Part shown: one piece after another, positions 22,082-32,710 of the stretch | Numbering within the stretch: the first letter of the stretch is position 1 | Layout of the letters: every line of letters begins with the position of its first letter | Program-made: the position numbers and the translations under genes | The notes under the pieces: generated by a model | What the model was told of the DNA's origin: nothing | The model's database searches: none | What the model saw: only the letters and a program-made list of their open reading frames with translations | Source: Apodemus sylvaticus | Lineage: Eukaryota > Chordata > Mammalia > Rodentia > Muridae | Direction of reading: 5' to 3' | DNA length: 64,000 bases | Assembly (NCBI RefSeq): GCF_947179515.1 | Contig: NC_067492.1 | Coordinates: 10,859,347-10,923,346, forward strand

Positions 22082-22094
22082 AATGGATCAGATT
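22082..22094 (+). repeat. Right target-site duplication of the L1
   Basis: AATGGATCAGATT, identical to 20777-20789, directly after the A-run. Confidence 0.8.
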
Positions 22095-22929
22095 TATGCT
22101 AGCTTATCTTTGCATGCTAGCAAGGCAATGAGTAATAGTGAAATGTAAAAGAAGGAAGCACATCCAGGCTCCTTCTCCATGGTCAAGGAAGGAGCTCTCA
22201 AGGCAATGAAAACATATGAATGGAAGATCGGTAAGCGAGGAATGACAATAATTGTCAATGCTAAATTATCAAATCGAAATTGTAATTAAATATGTGGGAT
22301 TCAAGTGTAATTAGTCACACACCATAAGTTATTGTCGACACATATTGATAATGTTAGAGCAGAGTTATGTTGTTGTATTTTTTCTTTAAAAAGATGAGAA
22401 TCAATTAGTGTGTTCGTGCTTGAGCATACAGATAGACTCGGCTTTCTCAGAGAGACAATGGAGGAGAGACAGGAGGAACAAATATTCCGGAGGTGAGCAG
22501 CACTAAGGCTAGATCCAGGCAGGACTCAGTGGCCTTAGGTGCTGGAACCTAGCACAAGCATGCCCCCTAGAAGAAAATGGGTCTGTTGAGATCCTTAATT
22601 CTAATCTAGAATACAAGCATTGTAGCTTGCCAGCTCCATGATTCTGGGTAGCCTCAAGTCCCCTTGGAGCTTTGGTGTCACATCCATGCCCGTTCTGCCT
22701 TTGCTGGGAGTCTTCCCCATATCACTGAATAGTCTATCCCACACCAGTGCCTAGCTCCCATGCCTTACAGGAACTCAATTCAGAAAGTGAATTTGCCCTA
22801 GAAGGCAAATGGTGAAGAGTTTCATTCTACTGACTCTAGTTGGAAAGTCATTTCTGACCCCTTTCCTTCAGCTGAAGCCCTCTGGTTTACATTATAGTCT
22901 GTGTTAAATATAAAAGCACTTCCCAGCAG
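22095..22929. other. Unique sequence with SOX-like motifs
   Basis: No repeat or gene. At 22243-22257 lies TGACAATAATTGTCA, a 15-bp inverted repeat with SOX-like ACAAT/ATTGT halves. Further ATTGT words follow at about 22280 and 22332 in A+T-rich DNA. Confidence 0.4.
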
Positions 22930-23077
22930 GACCGGAGAGCTGGCTCAACAGCTGACCGCACTTGCTGAGTAAGCCTTGCTAATTGTGTTAGATCCCTGGA
23001 GCTCAGGTAATGGTGGGAGATGAGAACAGATTCAATAGAGTGGTCTTGTCTGCCTCCCAGCCCACCATATATCATAC
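22930..23077 (+). mobile_element. B4-family SINE (ID_B1-like)
   Basis: GGACCGGAGAGCTGGCTCAAC head, then GCACTTGCTGAGTAAGCC, TTAGATCCCTGGAGCTC, and GGTGGGAGATGAGAACAGAT, which corresponds to the ID_B1-type middle. It ends in the CA tract. Confidence 0.55.
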
Positions 23078-23079
23078 AT

Positions 23080-23116
<37 letters not shown>

Positions 23117-23224
23117 CACATACACATACATACACACATACCATACATACATCACACATACATACACACATACACTATATAGACATCACACACACACATA
23201 CACACATATACACACTATACAGGC

Positions 23225-23257
<33 letters not shown>

Positions 23258-23263
23258 TCAGAG
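23078..23263. repeat. (CA)n / (CATA)n microsatellite
   Basis: About 185 bp of CA with CATA and TATA interruptions, at the SINE tail. Confidence 0.95.
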
Positions 23264-23389
23264 TCATAATAATTAGCAAAACAATTTAAGAATAAAGGAA
23301 TGCACATGTAAAGGGGAAAACAGTCTATAATCTCCACCCTAGCATTAGATGAAGGCCAGGGAAGTGGAAAGGTTTACAGAAATAAGCTG

Positions 23390-23565
23390 ATCCTAGTGAT
23401 CCTATAATGTCAGCTACTTAAGGCAGGAGGATCACAAGTTTAAGGTCAGTCAGGGCATCTTAGTGACACACCCTGTCTCACTTGGAAGAGGTGGGGCTGG
23501 GGAATACAGTTCAGAGGTAGTGCACAGGGCCATGGATTCAATCTCTCCCCATCCAATACTGTAAT
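23390..23565 (+). mobile_element. B1 plus ID composite SINE
   Basis: The B1-like half (CAGCTACTTAAGGCAGGAGG, GGTCAGTCAGGGCATC, CACCCTGTCTCACTTGG) is followed by an ID-like half (GGGGCTGGGGAATACAGTTC, CATGGATTCAATCTCTCCCC). Both are diverged. Confidence 0.6.
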
Positions 23566-24615
23566 GACAAACAAAGATTCAAAAAATAGAAAGCATGGAT
23601 GAGGCCATGGGGTTAAATGGTCACCAGAATCCAGGGAGTGGGGAGGGAGTGGGGAGGGTGGTGGCCCCTGTCAGTGCCCCTGGAGCAACTGGAAGAATGA
23701 ATCTTGATTTCTACCTCATGCCACACAAAATGAAATTGGGATGGAATTAACCATGAAAGCTCTAGAAATCAAGCTTTTAGAAAAGCTAGCATAATAAGTT
23801 TACAAAGTATGCAAAATACTGCTTAAGCGGGACACAGGACGGGCCGTGGTAAAGTGACTGCTTGGCCTTCATTACAATGGAGAGTGATTCCTTCTTCTTT
23901 TTTTATCAAACAGGAAAATAAGAGGCCAGGGGCAGAAAAGGAGAGACTTGAAATTCCCGCATCTGACAAAGACTTGTATTCAGAATAGATTAATACATCC
24001 TCAAATTGTCACTACAAGGACTTTCACTGAAGAGGGAAGCAAAGTGTCCTATCAGGAGAGCTTCTTGGGTATGGGCACACATACGCAGACTGGATCTCAG
24101 GATGCTGCAGGCACCCACAGAACACAGAAACCCAGGCACACTGGGTAGAGCATTAAGGATGGATGAGAAGAAGGATGGAAAACTGCAAGGTGGTACCAGA
24201 AATCTGGGCACAGCCAGCCAGGAGGAGTCGCCTTCAATGTTCTATCTGCAGCTGGTGCTTTCTAAAGCTTGCTGCAGAACACACTGCCATACAATTCGGC
24301 ATAGCAATGGGAAGGAATAACCTTCTTCCACATACAGGTTGTGGAACATGAAGAAGACAAATGAGGTGACTAAGTAGGCAGAACACATGACCCTGGGGCT
24401 AGAGTGACTGACCATTGGTTCCCACCACAGCACTGTACACTTCCAGGGATGGTATGGAGTTCTTCAGACCAAAGCTCTTCTGAACTCATAGATAAGGAAA
24501 CTATAGCTGACAGCCAGAGGATGGTTGTCATTGGCTCTCTCTTAAAATATTAAAGTTTTTTTTTTTTTTAACAACAAAGCCATGTAACAGGAACTCAAAA
24601 ATATTAGCTAGGAAA
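23566..24615. other. Unique sequence, no gene recognised
   Basis: No element recognised apart from a T-run at 24558-24570. The overlapping frames between 23948 and 24351 are in three phases and both strands, which argues against coding. Confidence 0.45.
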
Positions 24616-24846
24616 CAAATGAATGAATGAAAGAATGGATGGATGAATGAATGGATGGAGGAATGGGTGAATGAATGAATGAATAAATGAATGAATGGAT
24701 GGAAGAATGAATGAATAAGTAAATGCATGGATGGATGGATGAGTGGATGGATGGATGGATGGATGAATAAATGCACAGATGGGTGAATGAATGAGTGGAT
24801 GGATGGATGAATGAATGAATGTGCGAATAAGTGACTGAATGGATGG
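24616..24846 (+). repeat. (ATGG)n/(ATGA)n tetranucleotide array
   Basis: About 230 bp of GAATGAAT and GGATGGAT units with scattered point changes. The 112-codon minus frame over it is an artefact (Ile/His/Ser/Phe repeats). Confidence 0.95.
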
Positions 24847-25794
24847 TATTCAGGTACTCTGTGCACCCTGGGCAGCTTTCAGGGCACTCTGATCATAATT
24901 CCGCTTCTTATTTTGATGCTTTGTTTTCACTAAATGGTTTTCTGGAACCAGTTGCCAGAACTTTCCAGTCATATGCTTGTCGAATTGTCCATTTACAAAG
25001 CAATGTTTCAGCCCAAATGTGCACCTTCCCAGACTAGGGAGTGAGCTGTGCTATACCATACAGCAATTCCAAGGCATTTGCAAAAATAATTAGCCCTCTT
25101 TCATGCGGGGGACTTGTTATCTGAATAAATGTTTCCCTGATAAAGCTTGCAGCTGGGTTGGGTTTGAGAAATACAACAATTACGAGTCATGGGACAGGAG
25201 CTCAAAAAAGGGCTCTCTCTCCACACGAGCGTTTGCTTCCTACATCTCTGATTAGGAAGAACAGGGCCCGAATGTGCCTGCCAACGGCACTGATTGCTAA
25301 TCAAGTGGCCATGGCACACACCAGCCAAAGAAAATGGGAAAACAAACGGACACGCTGATTAGTTTTCTCCAAACATCTTAAGAGACGCACTGGAGGCCAG
25401 AGGTGGGTAGGTAAGATGCACCCACCGTACTCTGTTTTCCAGATACACCTGAGGCAAACTTAGTATTAACGAAGAAACTATAGGCCCAGATACCAAACAG
25501 AAGGTAGCCATAGCCAGCCCTTGAAAGAAATAATGGTGGCAGTTATAATGAGCATAATCGCAACTGCTAAGATTCAGCTCTGTGCAAGTATGGGCATGGT
25601 CATTGTCCCAATCCAGGCTCCAAATGAGTCCATGTGGTGAATGCCAGTGATGCTGCCTTCATTCCACAGGTGCAAAACCCAAAATGACAGGACAGGGGAA
25701 TTGCTCAAGGCAATAGTGTGTGTGTGTGTGTGTAACATATATGTGTGCAGAGGCCAGAAGGCAATCTCAGATGTCATTCCTTAAGATACTAAAT
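24847..25794. other. Unique sequence, possibly conserved
   Basis: No repeat seen. The 25130-25380 part is free of repeats and CpG-poor low-complexity DNA and would be a candidate conserved non-coding segment. There is a short (GT)n at 25717-25733. Confidence 0.35.
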
Positions 25795-26337
25795 ATATTT
25801 TATTATTTTTTCCATTATGTTTTCATTGGTTATTTTATTTATTTACATTTAAAATGTTGCCCCCCTTTCCAGTCTCCCCACTGCAAACCCCCACCCATCC
25901 CTCTTCCCTTTACCTCTAGGAGGCTGCTCCCCACCCTCCCGCCCACTCCTGCCTCACTGCTCAAGTATCCCCCTATGCTGGGGCATCAAACCTCTACAGG
26001 TCCAAGGGCCTCCCCTCCCACTGATGTCAGATAAGGCCATTCTCTGCTACATATGTAGCTGGAGCCATGGACCCAACCATGTATACTCTTTGGTTGTGGT
26101 TTAGTCCCTGGGAGCTCTGGGGGAGGGGTCCTGTTAGTTGATATTGTTCCTATGGGGTTGCAATCCCCTTGAGTTTCTCCTTCAGTCCTTCCCTTAACTC
26201 TTCGGTTGGAGTTCCCAGGTTCAGTCCAATGGTTGTCTGTGAGTATCTGCATCTGTATTAGTCAGATGCTGGCAGAGCCTCTCAGAGGACAGCTATACCA
26301 GGCTCCTGTCAGCTAGCACTTCTTGACATCAGCAATA
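25795..26337 (-). mobile_element. L1 3' UTR (Lx/murine type)
   Basis: Read on the plus strand the sequence starts with a T-rich tail equivalent (TTATTTATTTACATTTAAAA), then a C-rich block, and continues to GGTTGTCTGTGAGTATCTGC, CTCTCAGAGGACAGCTATAC and GACATCAGCAATAGTGTC. I recognise this as rodent L1 3' UTR in reverse. The open frames on both strands are not conserved coding. Confidence 0.7.
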
Positions 26338-26339
26338 GT

Positions 26340-26568
26340 GTCTTTTGAGACAGGGACCCTCAATGGCCTGTTACTCACAGATACGCTGGGCTAGTTCCCT
26401 AGCAATCTACAGGGACCCACCTGTCTGCCTTTCTTTGTACTTTCTTGTGTACCTTCATTGTACACTATTACACTACCTTTTCTCCCCCAATGGGCTTTGG
26501 GGATTAAACTCAGTTTCTCATGCTTACAAAGCACTTCCTTGATGGAGCTATTTCCTTGGCTCAGCAAA
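26340..26568 (-). mobile_element. B4-family SINE (B4A-like)
   Basis: Reverse orientation: TTTGAGACAGGGACCCTCA, TACGCTGGGCTAG, GGGACCCACCTGTCTGCC, then GGGGATTAAACTCAGTTTCTC and the head at GGAGCTATTTCCTTGGC. It abuts the L1 3' UTR fragment. Confidence 0.6.
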
Positions 26569-26837
26569 GCAACACATTTAAGTGACAGTGTACGGATTCA
26601 CTCCGATATCCTCATCTCTAAATTTCAGGCTTAAGAGCTGACTTTTAACCCCATCAAACCCAAGGAATTACACGTGCTATTCCCAGCACCTACAACAACA
26701 GCATGGGGGAAAGTGGGGTACAATATTTAACAAGTTTGGGACCCGCAGGTCAACATACTGACATATTTTTTAGTGAAGTATATTTATTTGAATAGGACCC
26801 ATATCACTTCTGCAGATGCAGAACAATGTTCACAACA
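26569..26837. other. Unique sequence
   Basis: Short interval between the B4 SINE and the CA/CG tract. Nothing recognised. Confidence 0.5.
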
Positions 26838-26843
26838 CACACA

Positions 26844-26882
<39 letters not shown>

Positions 26883-26908
26883 GCGCGCGCGCACACACAC
26901 ATACACAC

Positions 26909-26938
<30 letters not shown>
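26838..26938. repeat. (CA)n with embedded (CG)n block
   Basis: A CA repeat is interrupted at 26880-26891 by an alternating CG block of about six units, then resumes as CA. The whole stretch alternates purine and pyrimidine, the classical Z-DNA-forming pattern. Confidence 0.95.
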
Positions 26939-26939
<1 letters not shown>

Positions 26940-27014
26940 AAACTTCAGGAGAAATGAACACCGGGCTTTCTTTACTAGATGATGCTGGTCACAGGTAGTA
27001 CAAATCCTGAGGTG

Positions 27015-27071
27015 AACTTTTTTTTGTTCACAAACAAAAAAAGTTTGTTTTTACTTTTGTAAAAAACAAAC
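27015..27071. repeat. Two adjoining poly(T)/poly(A) hairpins
   Basis: Hairpin 1: AACTTTTTTTTGTT (27015-27028) pairs with AACAAAAAAAGTT (27033-27045). Hairpin 2: GTTTGTTTTTAC (27043-27054), loop TTTT, pairs with GTAAAAAACAAAC (27059-27071). The two share the bases at 27043-27045, so the structures are mutually exclusive alternatives at the joint. Confidence 0.75.
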
Positions 27072-29099
27072 AGAAAACCAATATTAAAACCAAGGAGAAG
27101 CAGCAAGAGTGGAGGGTGCCCAGACACTCCATAGTGATTTTAGACTTATGCTAAGAGAACAGGTGCAGGCAAATCGCTTTGACTGAATATCCTCCGAAGC
27201 CCGACAGTGAGGGCAGAGCTTACTCAGTGCTCTGACTCCTGGTCTCTGATGCATCGTCCAGCAGAAGAGAAAGCGTTGAGGGTGGATTATGAACTTCTGG
27301 CTTCTGTGAACAACTCCCTGACAAAAACAACTTTAGGAAGGACCAGGTTTCTCTCAGCTCACACTTCAGAGGTAATTATCCTCTATGAGCAGGCAGGCAT
27401 TGAGGCTTTTCTTTTTCTTTTCTTTTCAATTTTTTTTTCTGAGTCTAAGTCCCCAGCACATAGAGTTTTGCCACCCACATTTAGGGTGGCTCTTTCTGTC
27501 TCAATCAACCTAATTATGAGGACCACTCATAGGCAAGGCTAGAGCTTGTCTGCTCTGATTCTGGAGCCTATCACCTTGACTATATTAGACCCTACACAAG
27601 GTCTTGGTCAGGCTCACTCCTCAGACTCCATTTGATTCCATCTTACTGTGGCCCAGACAATTCCTCCACTACAAAGGTGCAGTTTTGTGCCTGAGGGCTT
27701 TCCCCAGAACCACAGGAAGACTACTCACCCAGAGCATACTCCATCTTAGATTTCTACCCCATAAACCTACTGGCCCGAACTCTCATTCTATGCCTTGCAA
27801 GTGCCAGTGGTATCTAGAAAAATCCTAGAACTTTCTGAGGGTGAGGTAGTCATAGACTAATGGCCTTACTTAACTCTGGGATATCTGCTCCATGCAGATG
27901 TGAATCTATTGTTGTAGAAAGTGCCATGTAGTTAACCCTTTTCTGGAGTTAGCTCTCAACCGAGAGGGCTGGGATGAATGTCTCGCTAGATACTTGGTGT
28001 TCCAATGAATATCCAGTTCCTCCTCCGGTGAGAGAACCTGTGTCTTCTACATCATTTTTGTTGTTCCCATAATGACTTGTGTTCATTCTTCAGCCTTCCC
28101 TCTCCCAGTGTCATAGTGAGGGAGAATGGGAGAGGAAGGTAATGGTGACATTTGATACTCTGTATGCTGAAGTTGCTCATGCTAACTTGCCTCACTGTGG
28201 CTTAATGATTTCTCATTCCTACAGGGACACATCTTTTCTCCATGGCTGCTGTTTCTCTATGCTTCCTAAATAACCTGCCTGCACTCAGCCTGGCGTCCCC
28301 TTGAAGTTTTGTTGAACAAGGCCATCCTCTCAGGCCACCTCAGAACTCCCTGAGAGACCAGGATACAGGCTTTGAACAGAGACAATAGCAGACTCACTAG
28401 GGCCAGTGCCTGAGTCCAGGCTGCATAAGGTTGAAGTTGAGTTATCTCTCTCACACCACAGTCCTTTCAGGCTCGGCAAAGCTCAATATTGAAAATATCG
28501 TATTGTCTCATCTAAGGCTTGCGGAGACCACTGATATCTGAGAGGGCTAATCTGAAAGAGCCATTGATCAGGTAATCCTCTCAGCTCTCCCGAGTTCCAT
28601 TCCTGCATTAAGCAAACTCCCAGGAAGCTAAACTCTCTGTAGGATGGCATCCCACTGCCTCCACATCCCTTTTCATGTCTTCTCTGAGGTAGGATTTACA
28701 AAGGAACTTGGGTGTTTTCATATCGCTGGAAAAATAGCTGCTGGAAAAGCTACTGCTTGTGTGGCTCAGTGCCCTTTCCATACAGGTTCTTGCATTTCTG
28801 CCCGAAATGGATGCCAGACAGGGGTTTGCATTGGGAGTGGGGGTGGGGGACCAGTCTCATCCCCAGTCAGCAGGGGGCTCCTTCTCCATCACCTCAGTAT
28901 ACTTCTGGTCACCAGAAGGATGAAAGCCCAGGCAGTCCAGCTTTCCATGCTGACAGGAAAACACAGAAAGTAAATTTGGTGCTATAGTTCAATACTAATA
29001 TGTAATGATTTTCTTGTACATTCTATTTTGTCTTTTTTAAAAAGTCTTGATTTTTTATGTATTTATTTATTTTTGTAATTGGGATTTTCATAAACTATT
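27072..29099. other. Unique or unrecognised sequence, no gene
   Basis: No SINE or L1 recognised. The 27540-28640 part has the look of an old LTR-type repeat but I could not assign it. Frames such as 28644-28973 overlap another phase and have no recognisable domain. Confidence 0.35.
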
Positions 29100-29172
29100 T
29101 GAAGATGCATATGTAGCTCAGGGGTAACCTGAATGGAAAAGGCCTTGATTTCCTAGCATCAAAAAAGAAAAG
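29100..29172 (+). mobile_element. ID SINE, old copy
   Basis: ATATGTAGCTCAGGGGTAAC, then GGCCTTGATTTCCTAGCATC and an A-rich tail matches the ID element body (tRNA-Ala/BC1-related) with many changes. Confidence 0.55.
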
Positions 29173-29429
29173 ACAAAAGTGTCAGAGTCTAAGAAAGAAA
29201 GGAGGGCCATTGGAGCGTTAACAATAGCTAAGTAATGGCAGTCAGCTAAGTCTAATAGAGTCAGAGAGCTAAAGAGATGACTTAGAAGACCTGAGTCAGA
29301 GTACCACACCTTAGGAAGATAGGGTTGAGAGTCACCAAGGCCCTGCAGCCTGAAGGCATTTATTCCAACTCTACTGGTCAAGGGCTTCTCCTAGGAAAAG
29401 AATATTAAGCACAGGGCAGAAAAATCATT

Positions 29430-29560
29430 GATTCTACAACCTGTAATCCAAGCACCCAGGCAGCAGAGGTAAGAGTTCCTATTCTTGCAAGTTTGATACA
29501 AGCCTGGTCTACATAGTGAGTTTCAGGCCAGTTGTACACAGTACGGTCATGCCTAAACAT
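29430..29560 (+). mobile_element. B1 SINE, diverged
   Basis: ACAACCTGTAATCCAAGCACC, AGGCAGCAGAGGTAAGAG, TGATACAAGCCTGGTCTAC and ATAGTGAGTTTCAGGCCAG follow the B1 order. The 5' start is weak. Confidence 0.65.
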
Positions 29561-29561
29561 G

Positions 29562-29562
<1 letters not shown>

Positions 29563-29601
<39 letters not shown>
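29563..29601. repeat. (CA)n microsatellite
   Basis: About 19 CA units at the tail of the B1. Confidence 0.97.
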
Positions 29602-30639
29602 ATGCATACTAGATGTGTTTAATGATAAGAACATCATATAAAAACCACACAGATATTATCATTGCTACAAAATAGTTTCCAAGTAGTCATGTTGACATGA
29701 CTATAGATGGGTGATATGTCTTTGGTTCTTGGGTCCGGAGATAACATCAGAAGGGTCAGCAAGCAATCTCTGTGGTCACTGGTTCAACACCTTGTACTTG
29801 CACAACACCTTATACATATTTACCGGGTGCTAGTTCCTTCACCAGGGTTCAGAACAGATCTCTGAATAAACAGTATAATAGCTTTGTACAGGTAATAGCT
29901 TTGTTCTTCTGGAATGTGTGACTCAAAGAGAAAGTGACTCCATTTAAAAGTCCTCCCCACCTGGCCAACAAAAATAAAGCAGCCAAGAAAGGAAACAGCT
30001 TAAAAACTATTGTGAGTGGTTATAGAAATGGGTCCTGATATCTTTGTGACCAGCACAGGACATGAGTCACAGATGGGATAAAAATTAAAACAAAACAAAA
30101 TAAAAGATGCATAGAAAACAATATGGCCATGAGTGTGGCTGCTCTTCCAGTGCGGGAACAGGTCTTTATAGATTTTGCTCAGTGCTGGTTATTATTGTTA
30201 GTTTTGACCAGAATGGAGTCCTCTGTAGCTCTCATTTTTTCAGTGGAGTGTGAGGATAAGAGTGGACTGCCTGCTTGCCTGGGGCATGTCTGAGTTATGC
30301 CGATACCAAGCTGGGGTTGTAGCACACACCTGAGAGGCCTGAGGAAAGGAGTATCTCTGTGATGGTCTTCATGTCACCAAGGACTTCAAAAGAGAACTCT
30401 CAGAGGAGCAGAAGAAGAGACACAGAACTTAGTAGCCAATGGGGCAAATGGTTGGACCAAGCTACCCTGTTCCATCTTCTCTACCCACAAGTCTACCGGT
30501 GTGAGCAGTGCACATGCACAGGGTTTACAGTACCTCCCCTCAGGGGGTTGCTTCAGGGTGCACCTTGCCCACCGACATTTATAGTCATCGAAAGAACTTA
30601 CAGATAAACTTGGTGTCCAAATGCAGCAGTCCCCCTGTG
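29602..30639. other. Unique sequence, no gene recognised
   Basis: No element recognised. The AAAACAAAACAAAATAAAA run at about 30084-30103 suggests an A-rich retroposon tail but I cannot see its body. Confidence 0.4.
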
Positions 30640-31256
30640 GGCCCCTGTTGACTTTCTGAATGAGAGGCAGTTCTAGAAAGTTTTTGCCAACTTGACACAA
30701 TCTAGATCACTGGTTCTCAACCTCCCTAATGCCAGGACCCTTTAAAACAGTTCCTCATGCTAAGTTGACCCCCAACCATAACATTATTTTCATTGCTACT
30801 TCATAACGTGATTTTGTTACTGCTATGAATTTTAATGTAAATATGTGAAATGCAGGATACTTGATATGCAACACCTGTGAGGTCATTGGAGGAGTCACCA
30901 AGGAGGAGAGAAACTCAAATGAAGAACTGTCTCCATTAGATTGGCCTGTGGGCACGTCTGTAGACATTTTCTTAAGTGTTGATTCATGTAAGCGGCCCGA
31001 CTCATTGGGGGTAGTGCCATCATTCTTCATAAGTGGACCTCTGCTTTCTAAGAAAGGAAGCCTGAAAAAGCAGGGGAATCGAGCTAGTGAGCTGCATCCT
31101 CCATGGTCTCTGCTTCAGTCCTACTTCCAGGTTCCTGCTTGGCTCCCTTCACGATGGACTCTAACTGGAAGTCAATAAACCCGTTCTTCTCCAAGTCCGT
31201 TTTGGCCAGAGTGTTCTATTACAACAACAGAGAAGCAAACTAATGCAGTTCTGAGA
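30640..31256 (+). mobile_element. Family B LTR-like repeat, interrupted
   Basis: The left edge TTTTTGCCAACTTGACACAA (30679 onward) and the remainder from GAGAAACTCAAATGAAGAAC through TTGGCCTGTGGGCACGTCTG, CCATGGTCTCTGCTTCAGTC, CAATAAACCCGTTCTTCTCC to AGCAAACTAATGCAG form one element. It is split by the URR1 relic at 30709-30888, which therefore inserted later. The exact left boundary is uncertain. Confidence 0.65.
30709..30888. mobile_element. URR1-type hAT DNA transposon relic
   Basis: Starts with the terminal-repeat motif ACTGGTTCTCAACCTCC, then AGTTCCTCATGC, CCCCAACCATAACATTATTT, CATTGCTACTTCATAACGTG and TTGATATGCAACACCTGTG. This is the order of rodent URR1 non-autonomous hAT-Charlie elements. 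The opposite terminal inverted repeat is missing, so it is truncated. Confidence 0.75.
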
Positions 31257-32684
31257 GCAATCCCCTCCTGCCCCTAGCCTTGAAGGAGACTGGAGTGGCC
31301 AGGCCTGAGAACCAAGGCGCTAGTGAATTGAGTTTTCTCAGCTGGCTTCCCACTCAGCTCTCCTTGCTTTCTTCTTGGACCACTCAACACGAAAACAAAT
31401 TTAAGCTGGATGGTACCCATATCTCATAAATACAATAGCACACGGGTTTTGAGCTCCAGTCATTTGCGGCAAAGAGATTTACAGAAAAGATTTCAGAACT
31501 TTTTTATTATACAACGCTAAACAGCAATCACTTGGCAAGGCTGTTTTAAGGTTCTCAGTTAAAAAAGTAACTATATCTAGATCTATGAATAAAAGACTAA
31601 TAAAATATACTGATTTTACATTAAACTAAAGAACCAACTCTTACTTTAATGCATGCATGCATTTCTTCCCATTGGCCAATGAATGGACAGGCGTAGACCC
31701 AAAGGCAGAATCTAATGTCCTTTGCGTTAATACAAATAATTCAGTAGCTCATGCCAGCTTATCAAACTGTTCTTGATTTCTGAGCCAGAGATGAGAAGAA
31801 GCAATCAGAATTCGAGAAACATGTCCCAGATCTTTACCAACACTAGTTATATGGCAGGGAAGTTTATGCCAAGGGACAAACACCTAGCTCAGCACTAGAA
31901 ACATCCCTCAAGTTGACACTATCTCAGGAAAAAAAAAACAAAACAAAACACTTTTCGTATACAGTCTGGAAATGACCCCTTGGCCATTTGGATGATACTC
32001 TTTGCCTGTAAGTACTATCTAGGGATAGTATTGTGATTTCTTCAGTAGTGTATTTCCCTCTATTCTGATGGAGAAGCTGGTGGACAAATAAGATTTGTCT
32101 CTCACAGATGATCTAGAAAGAGCCAAGGTTCATGTACCCCAGAAAAACAACCCTTTTTTTCCCTATTATTTATGACCCCGCCAATCAAGTGTTAATAAGG
32201 CCCAGGGCCATTATGTACAGTGGCCCGAGTTCAAATCTTTCCAGATCAGAAAATGACTTATGTGTTTAGTGATAGAGAACAGAGCTCAGCTCTCACGGTG
32301 GTTTCATTGTTTATATTTCGGATTGGTTTGCTTGTTAATAGATTTGGTTTCACAGGAGAGAGTAATAGTATTTTAATGATGAGAAAATGGGAGGGGCACG
32401 TAATAATAAGTTAAATGAGGTTGGACACAGCTTGAGACAAAAGTGGGAGGGGAGGTGGCAACTTAAATACAAGGGAGGCTGAAAGCAGGATCTTACAAGG
32501 GTCACATGTGTAATTACCTAATCCCTCTTCAGTGGTTCCCCTGAGAGTCATTAGTACAGGAAGATAGGGTGCATTGTGCTGGGAACCAACTTAAGGAGAG
32601 GGTGCAGACTCTGCAATAATAGAACCAGAATTTCTCTGTTCCGTGAATGCCATCAAAAGCTGCCCTCAAGGGGAAGGGCTGCAG
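31257..32684. other. Unique sequence, no gene recognised
   Basis: Largely repeat-free, A+T-rich, no exon seen. The 31440-31760 part reads like non-repetitive ancient DNA. Conservation cannot be judged here. Confidence 0.4.
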
Positions 32685-32710
32685 CCAGGACTCTAATATT
32701 AGAGTCCTGG
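32685..32710. repeat. Perfect 26-bp palindrome
   Basis: CCAGGACTCTAAT (32685-32697) is followed immediately by its exact reverse complement (32698-32710), with no spacer. It lies in unique sequence, not in a simple repeat or recognised transposon. Confidence 0.95.

Noticed and set aside
24528..24866. 112-codon minus-strand frame of Ile/His/Ser/Phe repeats
   Set aside because: It is the translation of the ATGG/ATGA tetranucleotide array.
27540..28640. Long stretch with LTR-like style
   Set aside because: No edges, polyadenylation box or family landmarks that I recognise.
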